From: Actinomycetes bacterium
GTDB taxonomy: Bacteria; Actinomycetota; Actinomycetes; Actinomycetales; Dermabacteraceae
Direction of reading: 5' to 3'
Assembly (NCBI GenBank): GCA_023389045.1
Contig: JAEWEZ010000155.1
Location: 1-18,739, forward strand
DNA length: 18,739 bases
Position numbers and translations under genes: made by a program. The stretch's first letter is position 1. Each line of letters opens with the position of its first letter. Positions 7,675 to 14,900 of this stretch are shown piece after piece. The notes beneath the pieces are model-generated. The model was not told where the DNA came from. It saw nothing but the letters and a program-made list of their open reading frames with translations, and did no database searches.

Positions 7675-8541
7675 ATGGGGACGACACCCGAAGGGTCACG
7701 TTCCGGCCAGGCTGGGGCTCGCAAGGCTGAAGAGTCGGCTTCGCGGCACTCGACAGTGGCAGGTTATTCGCCAAGCCCTCGTTTGCTCGCCGGCCGCACT
7801 GATCCCGCGCGACGGGTACGGCCCGTGGACTGGTCGGCCACCGGTGCCGTCACGGGCGGCGGCCAAGACGTGCAGGGTGGGCAAAACAGGCAAGGCGATG
7901 CGGCGACCGGTGGGCCGTCGGCGCGGTTGCCGAAGCGTCGACGCCGTCGGGCCGAAACCATTGAACTGCCTGGTCGGCTCGGAGAGGCACCGGCCGAGGC
8001 TGTACATTCCCTCGCGCCAGAGGACCCCCGGCCTGCGCCGCGGCCGCTGCGGATCCGCGATGCGGACATTCGCACGGTGGGGGTGAGCGGGGTCGACACC
8101 GAGCAGGTGGTACATGCGGTGGCGGAACCGCAGGATGCGTGGAGCGCGGATGCGGGGGCGAGCGACCACTTCCTGCGCGAGGGCATCGTGGTGCAGGTGC
8201 GGCGTGCTGATAATGCCGTGATCGGGGTGTTTAGTGCGCGGTATGCCTTGTCCGTGCGGCCGGAGAAGGTCGAGAAGGCTGAGGAGATTGCGGAGCTTGC
8301 GGCGGGGCCGTCGGCGCGGGGTGGCCAGGGCACCCGCCACCCCACCACGCGGCGGGAGCTGATCGCGCGGATGCAGGAGGCCGGGTTCGAGATTGCCGCG
8401 GGGGCCTCGCATGGCCGGGTCACGCATCCGGAGCATCCGGGGCTTTTCGTGCCGCTCGCTTCTACACCGTCGGATCGGCGTTTCACCCGCCACGCCGTGG
8501 CCCAGATCAGGCGTGTTTTCGGTATCGACCTGCGGCGGTAG
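7675..8541 (+). CDS. Unrecognised protein with a C-terminal HicA-like domain
   Basis: A 288-residue protein that I cannot assign firmly. Residues 1-120 are polar, with a basic run (LPKRRRRR, 85-92), and probably disordered. Residues 125-200 form an alpha/beta segment (VDTEQVVHAVAEPQD, then REGIVVQVRRADNAVIGVFS) reminiscent of DUF4258/BrnT-like folds. Residues 225-286 resemble HicA mRNA interferases: RRELIARMQEAGFE, ASHGRVTHPEHPG with a conserved-type Ser-His (245-246), then TPSDRR and a final helix. HicA toxins are small and normally paired with HicB; no antitoxin-like gene adjoins this one. An excellent Shine-Dalgarno (AGGAGGTG, 7663-7670) fixes the ATG at 7675. The gene may be a domesticated RNA-binding protein rather than a toxin. 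Confidence 0.6.
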   Translation: MGTTPEGSRSGQAGARKAEESASRHSTVAGYSPSPRLLAGRTDPARRVRPVDWSATGAVTGGGQDVQGGQNRQGDAATGGPSARLPKRRRRRAETIELPGRLGEAPAEAVHSLAPEDPRPAPRPLRIRDADIRTVGVSGVDTEQVVHAVAEPQDAWSADAGASDHFLREGIVVQVRRADNAVIGVFSARYALSVRPEKVEKAEEIAELAAGPSARGGQGTRHPTTRRELIARMQEAGFEIAAGASHGRVTHPEHPGLFVPLASTPSDRRFTRHAVAQIRRVFGIDLRR

Positions 8542-8545
8542 CGGT

Positions 8546-8564
8546 GGGGAAGGGGGCGTTCCCC
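8546..8564 (+). terminator. Short hairpin after the HicA-like gene
   Basis: GGGGAA (8546-8551) and TTCCCC (8559-8564) form a perfect 6-bp stem with a 7-nt G-rich loop, starting 4 nt after the stop codon. There is no T-tract. It touches the outer flank of palindromic repeat copy A. Confidence 0.45.
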
Positions 8565-8580
8565 TGTGGTTCGTGGCCGC

Positions 8581-8660
8581 GGCGTTTCTTCGCGGTACTG
8601 AGGTGGTCGTAGGCGTGCATATTGCACGCCTGCAGCCGCTGGCGTCCCCTTTTCTCGCGG
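8581..8660 (-). repeat. Palindromic dispersed repeat, copy A
   Basis: In minus orientation it reads a conserved left flank GCGAGAAAAGGGGAC (8658-8644). Then comes a perfect 9-bp inverted repeat, AGGCGTGCA / TGCACGCCT, around a 3-nt centre (8631-8611), and a right flank CTCAGTACCGCGAAGAAACG ending near 8581. Copies B and C (10084-10170 and 10700-10795) share the flank and the fixed spacing. Similarity to copy C may extend further to about 8553. The copy is intergenic, between the HicA-like gene and fba. Confidence 0.85.
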
Positions 8661-8728
8661 CCTGCCTCTGCCACCCCGTCTCCACCACCCCATCCCGGCC
8701 CCACCGCCCCGCCCGCCCGACCGGCTCA

Positions 8729-8751
8729 GCCACAGCCACCTTTCCTGTGGC
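8729..8751 (+). other. Hairpin in the fba upstream region
   Basis: GCCACAG (8729-8735) pairs with CTGTGGC (8745-8751), a perfect 7-bp stem with a 9-nt loop. It could form in RNA or serve as a protein-binding site; nothing links it to a known regulator. Confidence 0.4.
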
Positions 8752-8762
8752 ACGGCTCTCGT

Positions 8763-8792
8763 CCCGGGACCCTTCTCGGCGGAGGTCCCGGG
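8763..8792 (+). other. Strong hairpin upstream of fba (terminator or leader element)
   Basis: CCCGGGACC (8763-8771) and GGTCCCGGG (8784-8792) form a perfect 9-bp stem with a 12-nt loop. It ends 106 nt before the fba start. It may be a terminator for transcripts entering from the left, or part of the fba leader if transcription starts upstream. Confidence 0.5.
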
Positions 8793-8898
8793 CCTGCGTG
8801 GGAGACTGAACGGGCACGGATGGGCCTGCGTCGGGTGATCCCCGTGCGCGCCCTTCCGGCGAGAACGCCTCGAACACACGCCTCGAAGGAGCAGCCGC

Positions 8899-9927
<1,029 letters not shown>

Positions 9928-9937
9928 GACGGCCGCG

Positions 9938-9956
9938 CCCGTGCCCTGAGCACGGG
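9938..9956 (+). terminator. First hairpin after fba
   Basis: CCCGTGC (9938-9944) pairs with GCACGGG (9950-9956) around a 5-nt loop, 10 nt after the stop codon. It probably contributes to termination or 3' end stability together with the larger hairpin downstream. Confidence 0.45.
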
Positions 9957-9988
9957 GTGCTGTCCGGGACCTGTTGAGGTCTGACGGC

Positions 9989-10022
9989 GCGCCCGTCCCG
10001 CTGATGCGGGGCGGGCGCTTCG
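9989..10022 (+). terminator. Intrinsic terminator of fba
   Basis: GCGCCCGTCCCGC (9989-10001) pairs over 13 positions, one of them a T-G wobble, with GCGGGGCGGGCGC (10006-10018) around a tetraloop TGAT. A short TTCGCT follows. This is the strongest terminator-like structure next to the aldolase gene. Confidence 0.75.
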
Positions 10023-10083
10023 CTATGCGTAGGTGGCGCCGGGCCGAGGCAGGCCGGCGGCGGTGATGGTGCGCGCACGGCTC

Positions 10084-10170
10084 GGTTGGAGCAGCAGGGC
10101 GGGAGAAAAGGGGACGCGGGCGGTCGGAGGTGTGCACTATGCACGGCTACGACCGCTCGCGTCCCATCTA
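10084..10170 (+). repeat. Palindromic dispersed repeat, copy B
   Basis: Shares GGTTG, CAG and GGCGGGAGAAAAGGGGACG with copy C. Its palindrome is the longest of the three. The outer arms, 10111-10125 and 10151-10165, match at 14 of 15 positions. The inner arms are AGGTGTGCA (10128-10136) and TGCACGGCT (10140-10148), 7 of 9 paired. The centre is CTA. The right flank found in A and C (CTCAGTACCGCGAAG) is missing. The copy lies between convergent genes. Confidence 0.85.
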
Positions 10171-10253
10171 GTCACGCTAGGCGCGGGTATGCGTGTCTAC
10201 GGCTGGCTGAGATCCGGGCGGCAGCGGGGGAGCGGTGGCGTTCAGCCGTGCTG

Positions 10254-10577
10254 TCACCAGCGGTTGCGGCGCGCGCGGTCCATGACGTCGCGCAGAGCGG
10301 GCAGTACGTCGGTGAGGAACACCCCGGCGATGACGATGCCGATGATGGTCAGCAGCATCGAGCCGACGCCCAGGCCAATCGGCGCAGGAATCGAGAGGAA
10401 GCCGAGCACAACGCCGAGTGCGGTCAGGCCAATCCAGAAACCTTTGCTGCGTTTGCCGGCAGCCGTGTACGCGTCAGGCCGGAAGCGGATCGCATTGATG
10501 AGGGCCCAGATCTCCACGGCGAAAAGCGCCACAGCCAGGGCGAGGAAGATCCACATCTGGATATGTCCGATGAGCAT
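10254..10577 (-). CDS. DUF2516 family small membrane protein
   Basis: A 107-residue protein with three predicted membrane segments (about 8-29, 46-66 and 70-90) and a basic C-terminal tail (RARRNRW). An Arg-rich loop (RFRPDAYTAAGKRSKGFW) follows helix 1. The pattern and length match the DUF2516 family of actinobacterial membrane proteins, whose role is unknown. I chose ATG 10577. Upstream reading in this frame runs into palindromic repeat copy C and lacks family character. TATCCT ends 6 nt before this ATG and there is no Shine-Dalgarno, so a leaderless mRNA is likely. Confidence 0.82.
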   Translation of the reverse strand: MLIGHIQMWIFLALAVALFAVEIWALINAIRFRPDAYTAAGKRSKGFWIGLTALGVVLGFLSIPAPIGLGVGSMLLTIIGIVIAGVFLTDVLPALRDVMDRARRNRW

Positions 10578-10583
10578 CGCCCC

Positions 10584-10589
10584 AGGATA
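10584..10589 (-). promoter_or_regulatory. Candidate -10 box for leaderless DUF2516 mRNA
   Basis: TATCCT on the minus strand, a good TAnnnT match, ends 6 nt before ATG 10577. No ribosome binding site is present. No -35 element is obvious. Confidence 0.45.
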
Positions 10590-10699
10590 CGGGCTCGTTC
10601 TGTGAACGGTGGGACTTTGCCTCTGATCCACTGACTGCGTTCTGCAATGGCGCGCACACATGCGGCTGCGCCGGGAGGTAGGCCCGCCTGCAGGGGAGT

Positions 10700-10795
10700 G
10701 GTTGAACAACAGCGGCGGGAGAAAAGGGGACGGAGGCGGCCTTAGCCGTGCATATTGCACGGCTGTGACCGGCTCAGTACCGCGAAGAAACGCCG
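10700..10795 (+). repeat. Palindromic dispersed repeat, copy C
   Basis: Left part matches copy B (GGTTG, AACAG, GGCGGGAGAAAAGGGGACG); right part matches copy A (CTCAGTACCGCGAAGAAACG, then CCG). The core AGCCGTGCA (10744-10752), TAT, TGCACGGCT (10756-10764) is a perfect 9-bp inverted repeat. The outer arms pair at 11 of 15 positions. It lies between the divergent start of the DUF2516 gene and the end of the FUSC gene. A short hairpin GGGCT-GCGGGG-AGCCC (10807-10822) follows and may end the FUSC transcript. Confidence 0.85.
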
Positions 10796-10806
10796 TGCCG
10801 GGGAAC

Positions 10807-10822
10807 GGGCTGCGGGGAGCCC
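10807..10822 (-). terminator. Short hairpin after the FUSC-family gene
   Basis: GGGCT (10807-10811) pairs with AGCCC (10818-10822), a 5-bp stem with a 6-nt loop, 32 nt past the FUSC stop codon and just beside palindromic repeat copy C. It is weak; the palindrome itself might also terminate transcription. Confidence 0.3.
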
Positions 10823-10853
10823 CTCAGCGCCCAAGCCGCCCCGCGCCCCCGCC

Positions 10854-12167
10854 TCAGCGCCGCCGGTCCGGGTCCGAGCGGTCGGTGATCAGCAGCTCGA
10901 GCGCCGCCGTGGTGGCCGGCGGTTCGACGGCCTTCATTTCCTTGGTCAGCGGCCGCGGCCCGATCGCGTCATCATCCGCCGCCACCAGCAGACTCGGCAG
11001 GAAGCGCTTAGCCTCGGCCGCGGTCAGCCCGGTGGCCTGGAGCAGGTCGATTGCGAGGGCCCGCAGGTGGATCACCAGGGTGACCCCTTCGAAGTGGCCG
11101 GCACGGCCGGGCCGCGCCCCTTCATCGTTCTTCAGCAGCAGGTCCGGGGTGAGGTAGGAGCAGAACAGACGCAGGGATCGCCGCACGGAGGTGAAGTCCA
11201 CGTGCCCCGGGTCGTTCACGGCGTCGCGCAGTTCAGCGATGGCGTCGCGCGCGGCGAGGAGCGCATCAGCGAGGGTGGAGTGGGCGTCGCCGCCCACACC
11301 GTTGAGGAAGTCCACTTCGTGGCGGGCGATCACGCGCATGTTGCGCATTGCCCGGTCGGAGCCCACGAGCAGGTGTTTCATCCGTTGCACATCGTCGGCG
11401 TGGTGCAGGGCGGTGGGGGAGTAGGTGCTGAGCTCATTGGCGGCGTCGTTGGCGAGTTTCCACTCGTCGGTGTATTTCTGCGAGCGTTCGCGCAGCGACA
11501 TGAGGGCGGCGCGCGCCACCTCGGTGCCGCCTGTGCGGGCGGCGAGGGCGAGGGCAACGAGGGTGTCTTCGAGTTCGCCGTAGAAGGCGTCGGCGGCGCG
11601 GCGTTGGAAGCGGCGCGGGTCGCCGGTGAGCAGCAGGTGGATCACGATGGCGACGCCCACGCCGGTGAGCGCGTCGATCACGCGCCCGCCGGGCGTCATG
11701 AATGGCGTGACCGGCATGATCATGACCAGCAGCGATTGGATGGACATTTGGAAGGCGAGCACGATGCTGGAGTCGAGCATTCGCGCGAGCATCCCGGCGC
11801 AGAAGATCACGACGGCGATCTGCCAGGTACCGGAGCCGATGGTCATGCGCGCGAGTTCGCCGATCAGCACGCCCATCATGACGCCGGCGCTGATCTCCAT
11901 GGTTTTGCGCATTTTCCGGTCGGTGCCTACGCCGATGATGATGAAGGCAACGATTGCGGAGAAGAACGGGTATTGGTGGCCCCACAGCAGGCCGCTGACG
12001 AAGTAGGCGAGGGCGGCGGCGACGGCGGCCCGCGCAATGTTGAGCACGTCGGAGCGGCTGCGGCGCCGGGAGGTGTCCCACCAGTGGCGTAGGGCGCCGC
12101 GGAGGCGTTCGCCGCGGCTGAGCACGGCGGGCATTTCGCGGGTGCGGGTGGAGGGTTGCGTGGTCAT
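10854..12167 (-). CDS. FUSC family integral membrane protein (aromatic acid exporter-like)
   Basis: A 437-residue protein. Residues 38-180 hold about six closely spaced membrane helices typical of the FUSC/ArAE fold (for example NIARAAVAAALAYFVSGLLWG, FFSAIVAFIIIGVGTDR, MEISAGVMMGVLIGELARM). Residues 185-437 form a largely helical cytoplasmic domain. Family members have been linked to export of aromatic or fusaric acids; the substrate here is unknown. The ATG at 12167 overlaps the stop codon of the upstream gene (ATGA) and has only a weak ribosome binding site, so translation is probably coupled. A DRRR tail ends the protein. Confidence 0.82.
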   Translation of the reverse strand: MTTQPSTRTREMPAVLSRGERLRGALRHWWDTSRRRSRSDVLNIARAAVAAALAYFVSGLLWGHQYPFFSAIVAFIIIGVGTDRKMRKTMEISAGVMMGVLIGELARMTIGSGTWQIAVVIFCAGMLARMLDSSIVLAFQMSIQSLLVMIMPVTPFMTPGGRVIDALTGVGVAIVIHLLLTGDPRRFQRRAADAFYGELEDTLVALALAARTGGTEVARAALMSLRERSQKYTDEWKLANDAANELSTYSPTALHHADDVQRMKHLLVGSDRAMRNMRVIARHEVDFLNGVGGDAHSTLADALLAARDAIAELRDAVNDPGHVDFTSVRRSLRLFCSYLTPDLLLKNDEGARPGRAGHFEGVTLVIHLRALAIDLLQATGLTAAEAKRFLPSLLVAADDDAIGPRPLTKEMKAVEPPATTAALELLITDRSDPDRRR

Positions 12168-12634
12168 GGACGCACCGGGTCTTCGAGTCGCATCTGCAGG
12201 AGGTTGTCGAGGTCGAAGCTTTCGCCGTCGCGTCCGCCGCGGCCCACGATGAGGGGCGCGTCGGTCGGCTCGGGGGTGGCTCCGCGCAGGCGGGAGACGA
12301 TTCCGCCGGGTACGCGCATCACGTAGTAGTTACCGTCGGTATCGACGGCGAGGGTCCGGTCGTGTTTGAGGTACCAGCCGGTGAGGCTGGTGCGGATGGT
12401 GCCGGAGCCGGTGTAGGGGCGGGCGCGCAGGGGGATCGGGTCGATGCCGGCTTCGCGCCAGCGGGCGATGGCGGCGCGGATTTTCGCGGTGGCTTTGTCG
12501 TGTTCGGCGCGACGGGAGCGGTGCAGCGCTTCTTCTTGGGCGGCGATCACTTCGGCGCGGTGGCGCGACTCCCGCGATCGTGCGTCGTCGGGAGTGCCGG
12601 TCGGGGCAGCGGTCTCCTCCATGCCGCCCATCAT
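12164..12634 (-). CDS. Conserved-looking protein of unknown function, coupled to the FUSC gene
   Basis: A 156-residue soluble protein. Residues 15-65 are charged and probably form a coiled-coil-like helix (RSRESRHRAEVIAAQEEALH, then RRAEHDKATAKIRAAIARW). The rest is beta-rich, with TGWYLKHDRTLAVDTDGNYYVM followed by a loop and LIVGRGGRDGESFDLDNLLQ. The latter resembles small proteins that hold a WYL-less beta sandwich, but I do not recognise a family. The stop overlaps the FUSC start, suggesting a joint role. The start is uncertain: adjacent ATGs lie at 12634 and 12631, another at 12622, all without a good Shine-Dalgarno. GAATCT lies 6 nt before 12631 as a weak -10 candidate. Longer upstream reading is Arg/Pro-rich and unlikely. 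Confidence 0.65.
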   Translation of the reverse strand: MMGGMEETAAPTGTPDDARSRESRHRAEVIAAQEEALHRSRRAEHDKATAKIRAAIARWREAGIDPIPLRARPYTGSGTIRTSLTGWYLKHDRTLAVDTDGNYYVMRVPGGIVSRLRGATPEPTDAPLIVGRGGRDGESFDLDNLLQMRLEDPVRP

Positions 12635-12733
12635 CTCAGATTCGGTGCGCGGCGGAGGGGCGCTGGGGTGAGGATCCGGGGGAGGTGCGGTGAGATGCGT
12701 GCGCACGGTTTGTGTGCCGACGGGGTTCCAACG

Positions 12734-12763
12734 GGGCCGATGACGCCTCCGCTCCGTCGGCCC
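12734..12763 (-). terminator. Hairpin after the ygfZ-like gene
   Basis: GGGCCGA (12734-12740) pairs with TCGGCCC (12757-12763), a perfect 7-bp stem with a 16-nt loop, about 30 nt past the stop of the folate-binding protein gene. There is no T-tract. It contains one of the recurring GTCGGCCC motifs. Confidence 0.45.
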
Positions 12764-12791
12764 AACTCCGCGCCGCTTACACCCGCGCCGC

Positions 12792-13958
12792 CTACAGCCG
12801 CGCCGTGGGCGGGCGTTTGCCGTGCTCACGCTCGAGCACGACCGGCTCCTGGGCGGCGTCGAGCCACACGCTGTCTTCGCTGCCGGAGGTGCCGTGGATC
12901 AGCATTTGTGCGCTGAGTGCGGCGTCCACGGGAACGGCGCGTTTGATGACGGCGAGGGCGATGGGGCCAAAGTCCACGTGGATCCCGGCGCTGGTCACGC
13001 GCCCGACCACTTTCCCGTCGGCCCCGCCGAGGCGCACCTCGCCGCCGGCGGCGATGGGGGCGTCCTGGGAGCCGTCGAGGTGCAGCATGACGAGCCGACG
13101 CGGCGGCTGCCCAAGGTTCATCACCTTCGCGACGGTTTCCTGCCCGCGGTAGCAGCCTTTGGCGGTGTGCACCCATTGGCGCAGCAGGTCGAGTTCATGC
13201 GGGATCGCGCGGTCGTCCACTTCGGTGCTCTGCCGGGCGCGATGGTCGGCGATGCGGGTGGCTTCCCAGGCGAGCATGCCGGCGAGGTGGTCGGGGCTCC
13301 AGGTGGCGGCGCGGGCGTCGGCCTCGCGCACCACGATGAGGACGGCGCCGACGGGGTCCTCGGGGTCGGGCCCGTAGGCGACACCACCGGGGGCAACATC
13401 GGGCCAATGGTCGATATGCACGGCAACCGCCTCGAGGGCGGGCCCTCCGGCGCGTTCAAGGGCCTCGGGTACGGTCGCCCCGAGAACGCGCAGGTCGTCA
13501 CGGTCGATGATCTCGACGCGGGAGGCGAAGCGCATCATCTCGAGGTAGCGGCGTAGCCCGGCGCGGCAGCCGGCATCGCAGATCAGCAGGGCGCCGTCCT
13601 CGGCGGTGATCACGACGTCGGCCATGTGTTCCACGCGGCCTTGGGGGGAGAGCACGGCCATGCGGGCGCTCTCACCGACGGCGCGGCCGGTGAACACCTG
13701 CGAGGTGATGGTGGTGAGCCAGGTGAGCGCGTCGGGCCCGTGAACGTCGAGGAGTTCGAGATGCTCGAGGTCAACCACGGCGCGGCCGCCGAGGAGGCGC
13801 CGCTGTTCCCGGGTGGGCGCACCGTAATGGGCGGGCACGGGGGCGTCGGTTCCGCTCCCGTGCACGGCGCTGGTGCCGCACAGCGGCTGCACGCTGCGCG
13901 TCGGGGTTTTGGGGTTCTGCTCCTCGGACGCGGCGGCAGGCTGGGGGCTCTCAGGCAC
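12792..13958 (-). CDS. ygfZ: YgfZ/GcvT-type folate-binding protein (iron-sulfur protein maintenance)
   Basis: Members of this family bind tetrahydrofolate and support synthesis or repair of certain iron-sulfur enzymes. The 388-residue protein carries the signature KGCYRGQE (267-274) with conserved Cys269. GcvT-like features precede it: LEHLELLDVHGPDALTWL, then LSPQGRV (103-109). A beta-barrel C-terminal domain follows. Residues 1-45 are an unconserved, Ser/Pro-rich extension. I chose GTG 13958: GGAG lies 7 nt upstream, and it overlaps the end of the preceding gene by 8 nt. Longer reading only translates the antisense-like frame of that gene. Its partner is the nitrobindin-like protein. Confidence 0.88.
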   Translation of the reverse strand: MPESPQPAAASEEQNPKTPTRSVQPLCGTSAVHGSGTDAPVPAHYGAPTREQRRLLGGRAVVDLEHLELLDVHGPDALTWLTTITSQVFTGRAVGESARMAVLSPQGRVEHMADVVITAEDGALLICDAGCRAGLRRYLEMMRFASRVEIIDRDDLRVLGATVPEALERAGGPALEAVAVHIDHWPDVAPGGVAYGPDPEDPVGAVLIVVREADARAATWSPDHLAGMLAWEATRIADHRARQSTEVDDRAIPHELDLLRQWVHTAKGCYRGQETVAKVMNLGQPPRRLVMLHLDGSQDAPIAAGGEVRLGGADGKVVGRVTSAGIHVDFGPIALAVIKRAVPVDAALSAQMLIHGTSGSEDSVWLDAAQEPVVLEREHGKRPPTARL

Positions 13959-14661
13959 GGTCCATCTCCACGGAGAGGTAGGGGGCGAGTTCCTCGGTGG
14001 GGGAGCCGACGGGGCGTCGCTCCCACAGCCACATGAGGCGTCCGGCAACGTAGCCGAACATGCGGGTTTCGAGCACGCTGCCGGCAGCGGTGCCCTGAGC
14101 ACCTGCGATGCTGTCGGCAGCGCGGCGTGCCAGCAGGATCCGCGGCCCGCGCACTTCACCGGCCCATTCCGCACCGGCCTCCTCGCCCGCCGATTCACTG
14201 GCCGACTCGCTGCCCAACGCAGTTACCCCGTCATCCCCGTCGGCCGCGATCTGTGCGCTGACCGCGTAGGAGAGCACCCCGGCCGGGTCGCCGGGCGCGG
14301 CCGCACGGGCGGCCTCCAGGTCTTGACCGGGCAGGGGCTCGCCGATCCGCCAGGTGCCCGACTCACGCATCAGAAGGGTGCGTTCACCGCTTCCGACGGG
14401 CGCCGTGCGCTCCGCGTCATCACGGGCAAAGGCGCTGGTGGGCGGTAGGGGAGCGGGGGCGTCGATCATCTCGGTGCGCATGCTCCACGCGATGGTTGCG
14501 TCCTCGCGGGCACTCACCTCGAGCTGTTGTTCAATGCGACGTTCGGTGACGGTGCCGTCTTCCTCGCGCAGTTGCACGGCACCGTACCCGCGCCAGGAAC
14601 CGATCAGCCAGGCCACCGGGTAGAGAGGCTCGGGCAGGGTGGGGTCCAGGTGGATCGGCAC
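13951..14661 (-). CDS. Nitrobindin/FABP-like heme-binding beta-barrel protein
   Basis: A 236-residue protein. The start holds the family hallmark LIGSWRGYGAVQ (19-30, GxWxGxG), and the C-terminal strand RMFGYVAGRLMWLWERR is also typical. Actinobacterial nitrobindins form a 10-stranded barrel that binds ferric heme and reacts with NO or peroxynitrite. The middle contains acidic or Ser/Glu-rich insertions (about 145-165) that lengthen the protein beyond the usual 160-200 residues. GTG 14661 follows the small membrane peptide gene by 7 nt and has a GAGG motif about 6 nt upstream. It overlaps ygfZ by 8 nt, a pairing that fits a shared role in heme/iron-sulfur or nitrosative stress. Heme binding is inferred. 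Confidence 0.83.
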   Translation of the reverse strand: MPIHLDPTLPEPLYPVAWLIGSWRGYGAVQLREEDGTVTERRIEQQLEVSAREDATIAWSMRTEMIDAPAPLPPTSAFARDDAERTAPVGSGERTLLMRESGTWRIGEPLPGQDLEAARAAAPGDPAGVLSYAVSAQIAADGDDGVTALGSESASESAGEEAGAEWAGEVRGPRILLARRAADSIAGAQGTAAGSVLETRMFGYVAGRLMWLWERRPVGSPTEELAPYLSVEMDRA

Positions 14662-14668
14662 CGGGGCC

Positions 14669-14770
14669 TCAGTGGTTGAACAGGCGGGAGATGACGAGGG
14701 CTGCGAAGGCGAGGGTGGCCACGCCCACGAGCGTGACGAGGACCATGAAGAAGATGGAAAGCAGGGTCAT
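14669..14770 (-). CDS. Small single-pass membrane peptide, 33 aa
   Basis: The reading frame MTLLSIFFMVLVTLVGVATL plus AFAALVISRLFNH is almost wholly hydrophobic, with one transmembrane helix and a short basic end. It is preceded by TACACT, 6 nt, ATG with no ribosome binding site, indicating leaderless expression. Its TGA lies 7 nt before the nitrobindin GTG, making it the first gene of a three-gene operon. A longer in-frame start at 14857 would cross the duplicated tail sequence and is unlikely. I do not recognise a family. It could also be a translated leader that sets expression of the operon. Confidence 0.6.
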   Translation of the reverse strand: MTLLSIFFMVLVTLVGVATLAFAALVISRLFNH

Positions 14771-14776
14771 GGGGCC

Positions 14777-14782
14777 AGTGTA
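14777..14782 (-). promoter_or_regulatory. Candidate -10 box of the leaderless small peptide-nitrobindin-ygfZ operon
   Basis: TACACT on the minus strand ends 6 nt before ATG 14770. The -35 region would fall inside the duplicated gene tail (14794-14900), and no good -35 match is seen there. Confidence 0.45.
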
Positions 14783-14793
14783 GCGGCGCCGGC

Positions 14794-14897
14794 TCAGGCG
14801 AGCAGATCGAGGGTAATCGGGGCGACGATGCCGATGGTCACCACGGGCTGTGACCACGGGCGCGGCCGCGATGGTGAGCGACGGTGCGGGTTCTTCT
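14794..14897 (-). pseudogene. Decayed duplicate of the 3' end of the 249-aa membrane protein gene
   Basis: Read on the minus strand, this segment parallels the last 30 codons of the gene ending at 14901. It encodes EEPAPSLTIAAAPVVT, a 13-bp duplication (GCCCGTGGTCACA next to GCCCGTGGTGACC) that breaks the frame, then IGIVAPITLDLLA and a stop. The intact gene has EEPAPSLTIAAAPVVTIGVVAQIAVNLLT. The copy starts directly after the real stop codon, so it is a tandem tail duplication. Confidence 0.8.
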
Positions 14898-14900
14898 ATC

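Larger units (their letters stand above)
8542..8898. other. 357-bp intergenic region between the HicA-like gene and fba
   Basis: Contents in order: terminator-like hairpin 8546-8564, palindromic repeat copy A 8581-8660, a C-rich stretch to about 8725, hairpin 8729-8751, hairpin 8763-8792, and the fba leader. The decamer ACGCCTCGAA is directly repeated at 8865-8874 and 8879-8888, and the second copy runs into the fba ribosome binding site. I could not place the fba promoter with confidence. Confidence 0.6.
9928..10253. other. 326-bp intergenic region between fba and the DUF2516 gene
   Basis: The region lies between two convergent genes. It contains two terminator hairpins (9938-9956, 9989-10022) and palindromic repeat copy B (10084-10170). 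The last 80 bp show no clear structure. No gene is apparent. Confidence 0.6.

Noticed and set aside
10578..10760. Extended N-terminus for the DUF2516 protein
   Set aside because: The extra 61 residues translate intergenic DNA and palindromic repeat copy C. The family length and a -10 box support the start at 10577.
10755..12092. 445-codon plus-strand frame opposite the FUSC gene
   Set aside because: Its product is His/Gly/Ala/Asp-rich, the usual shadow of a membrane protein at high GC. Its start lies inside palindromic repeat copy C.
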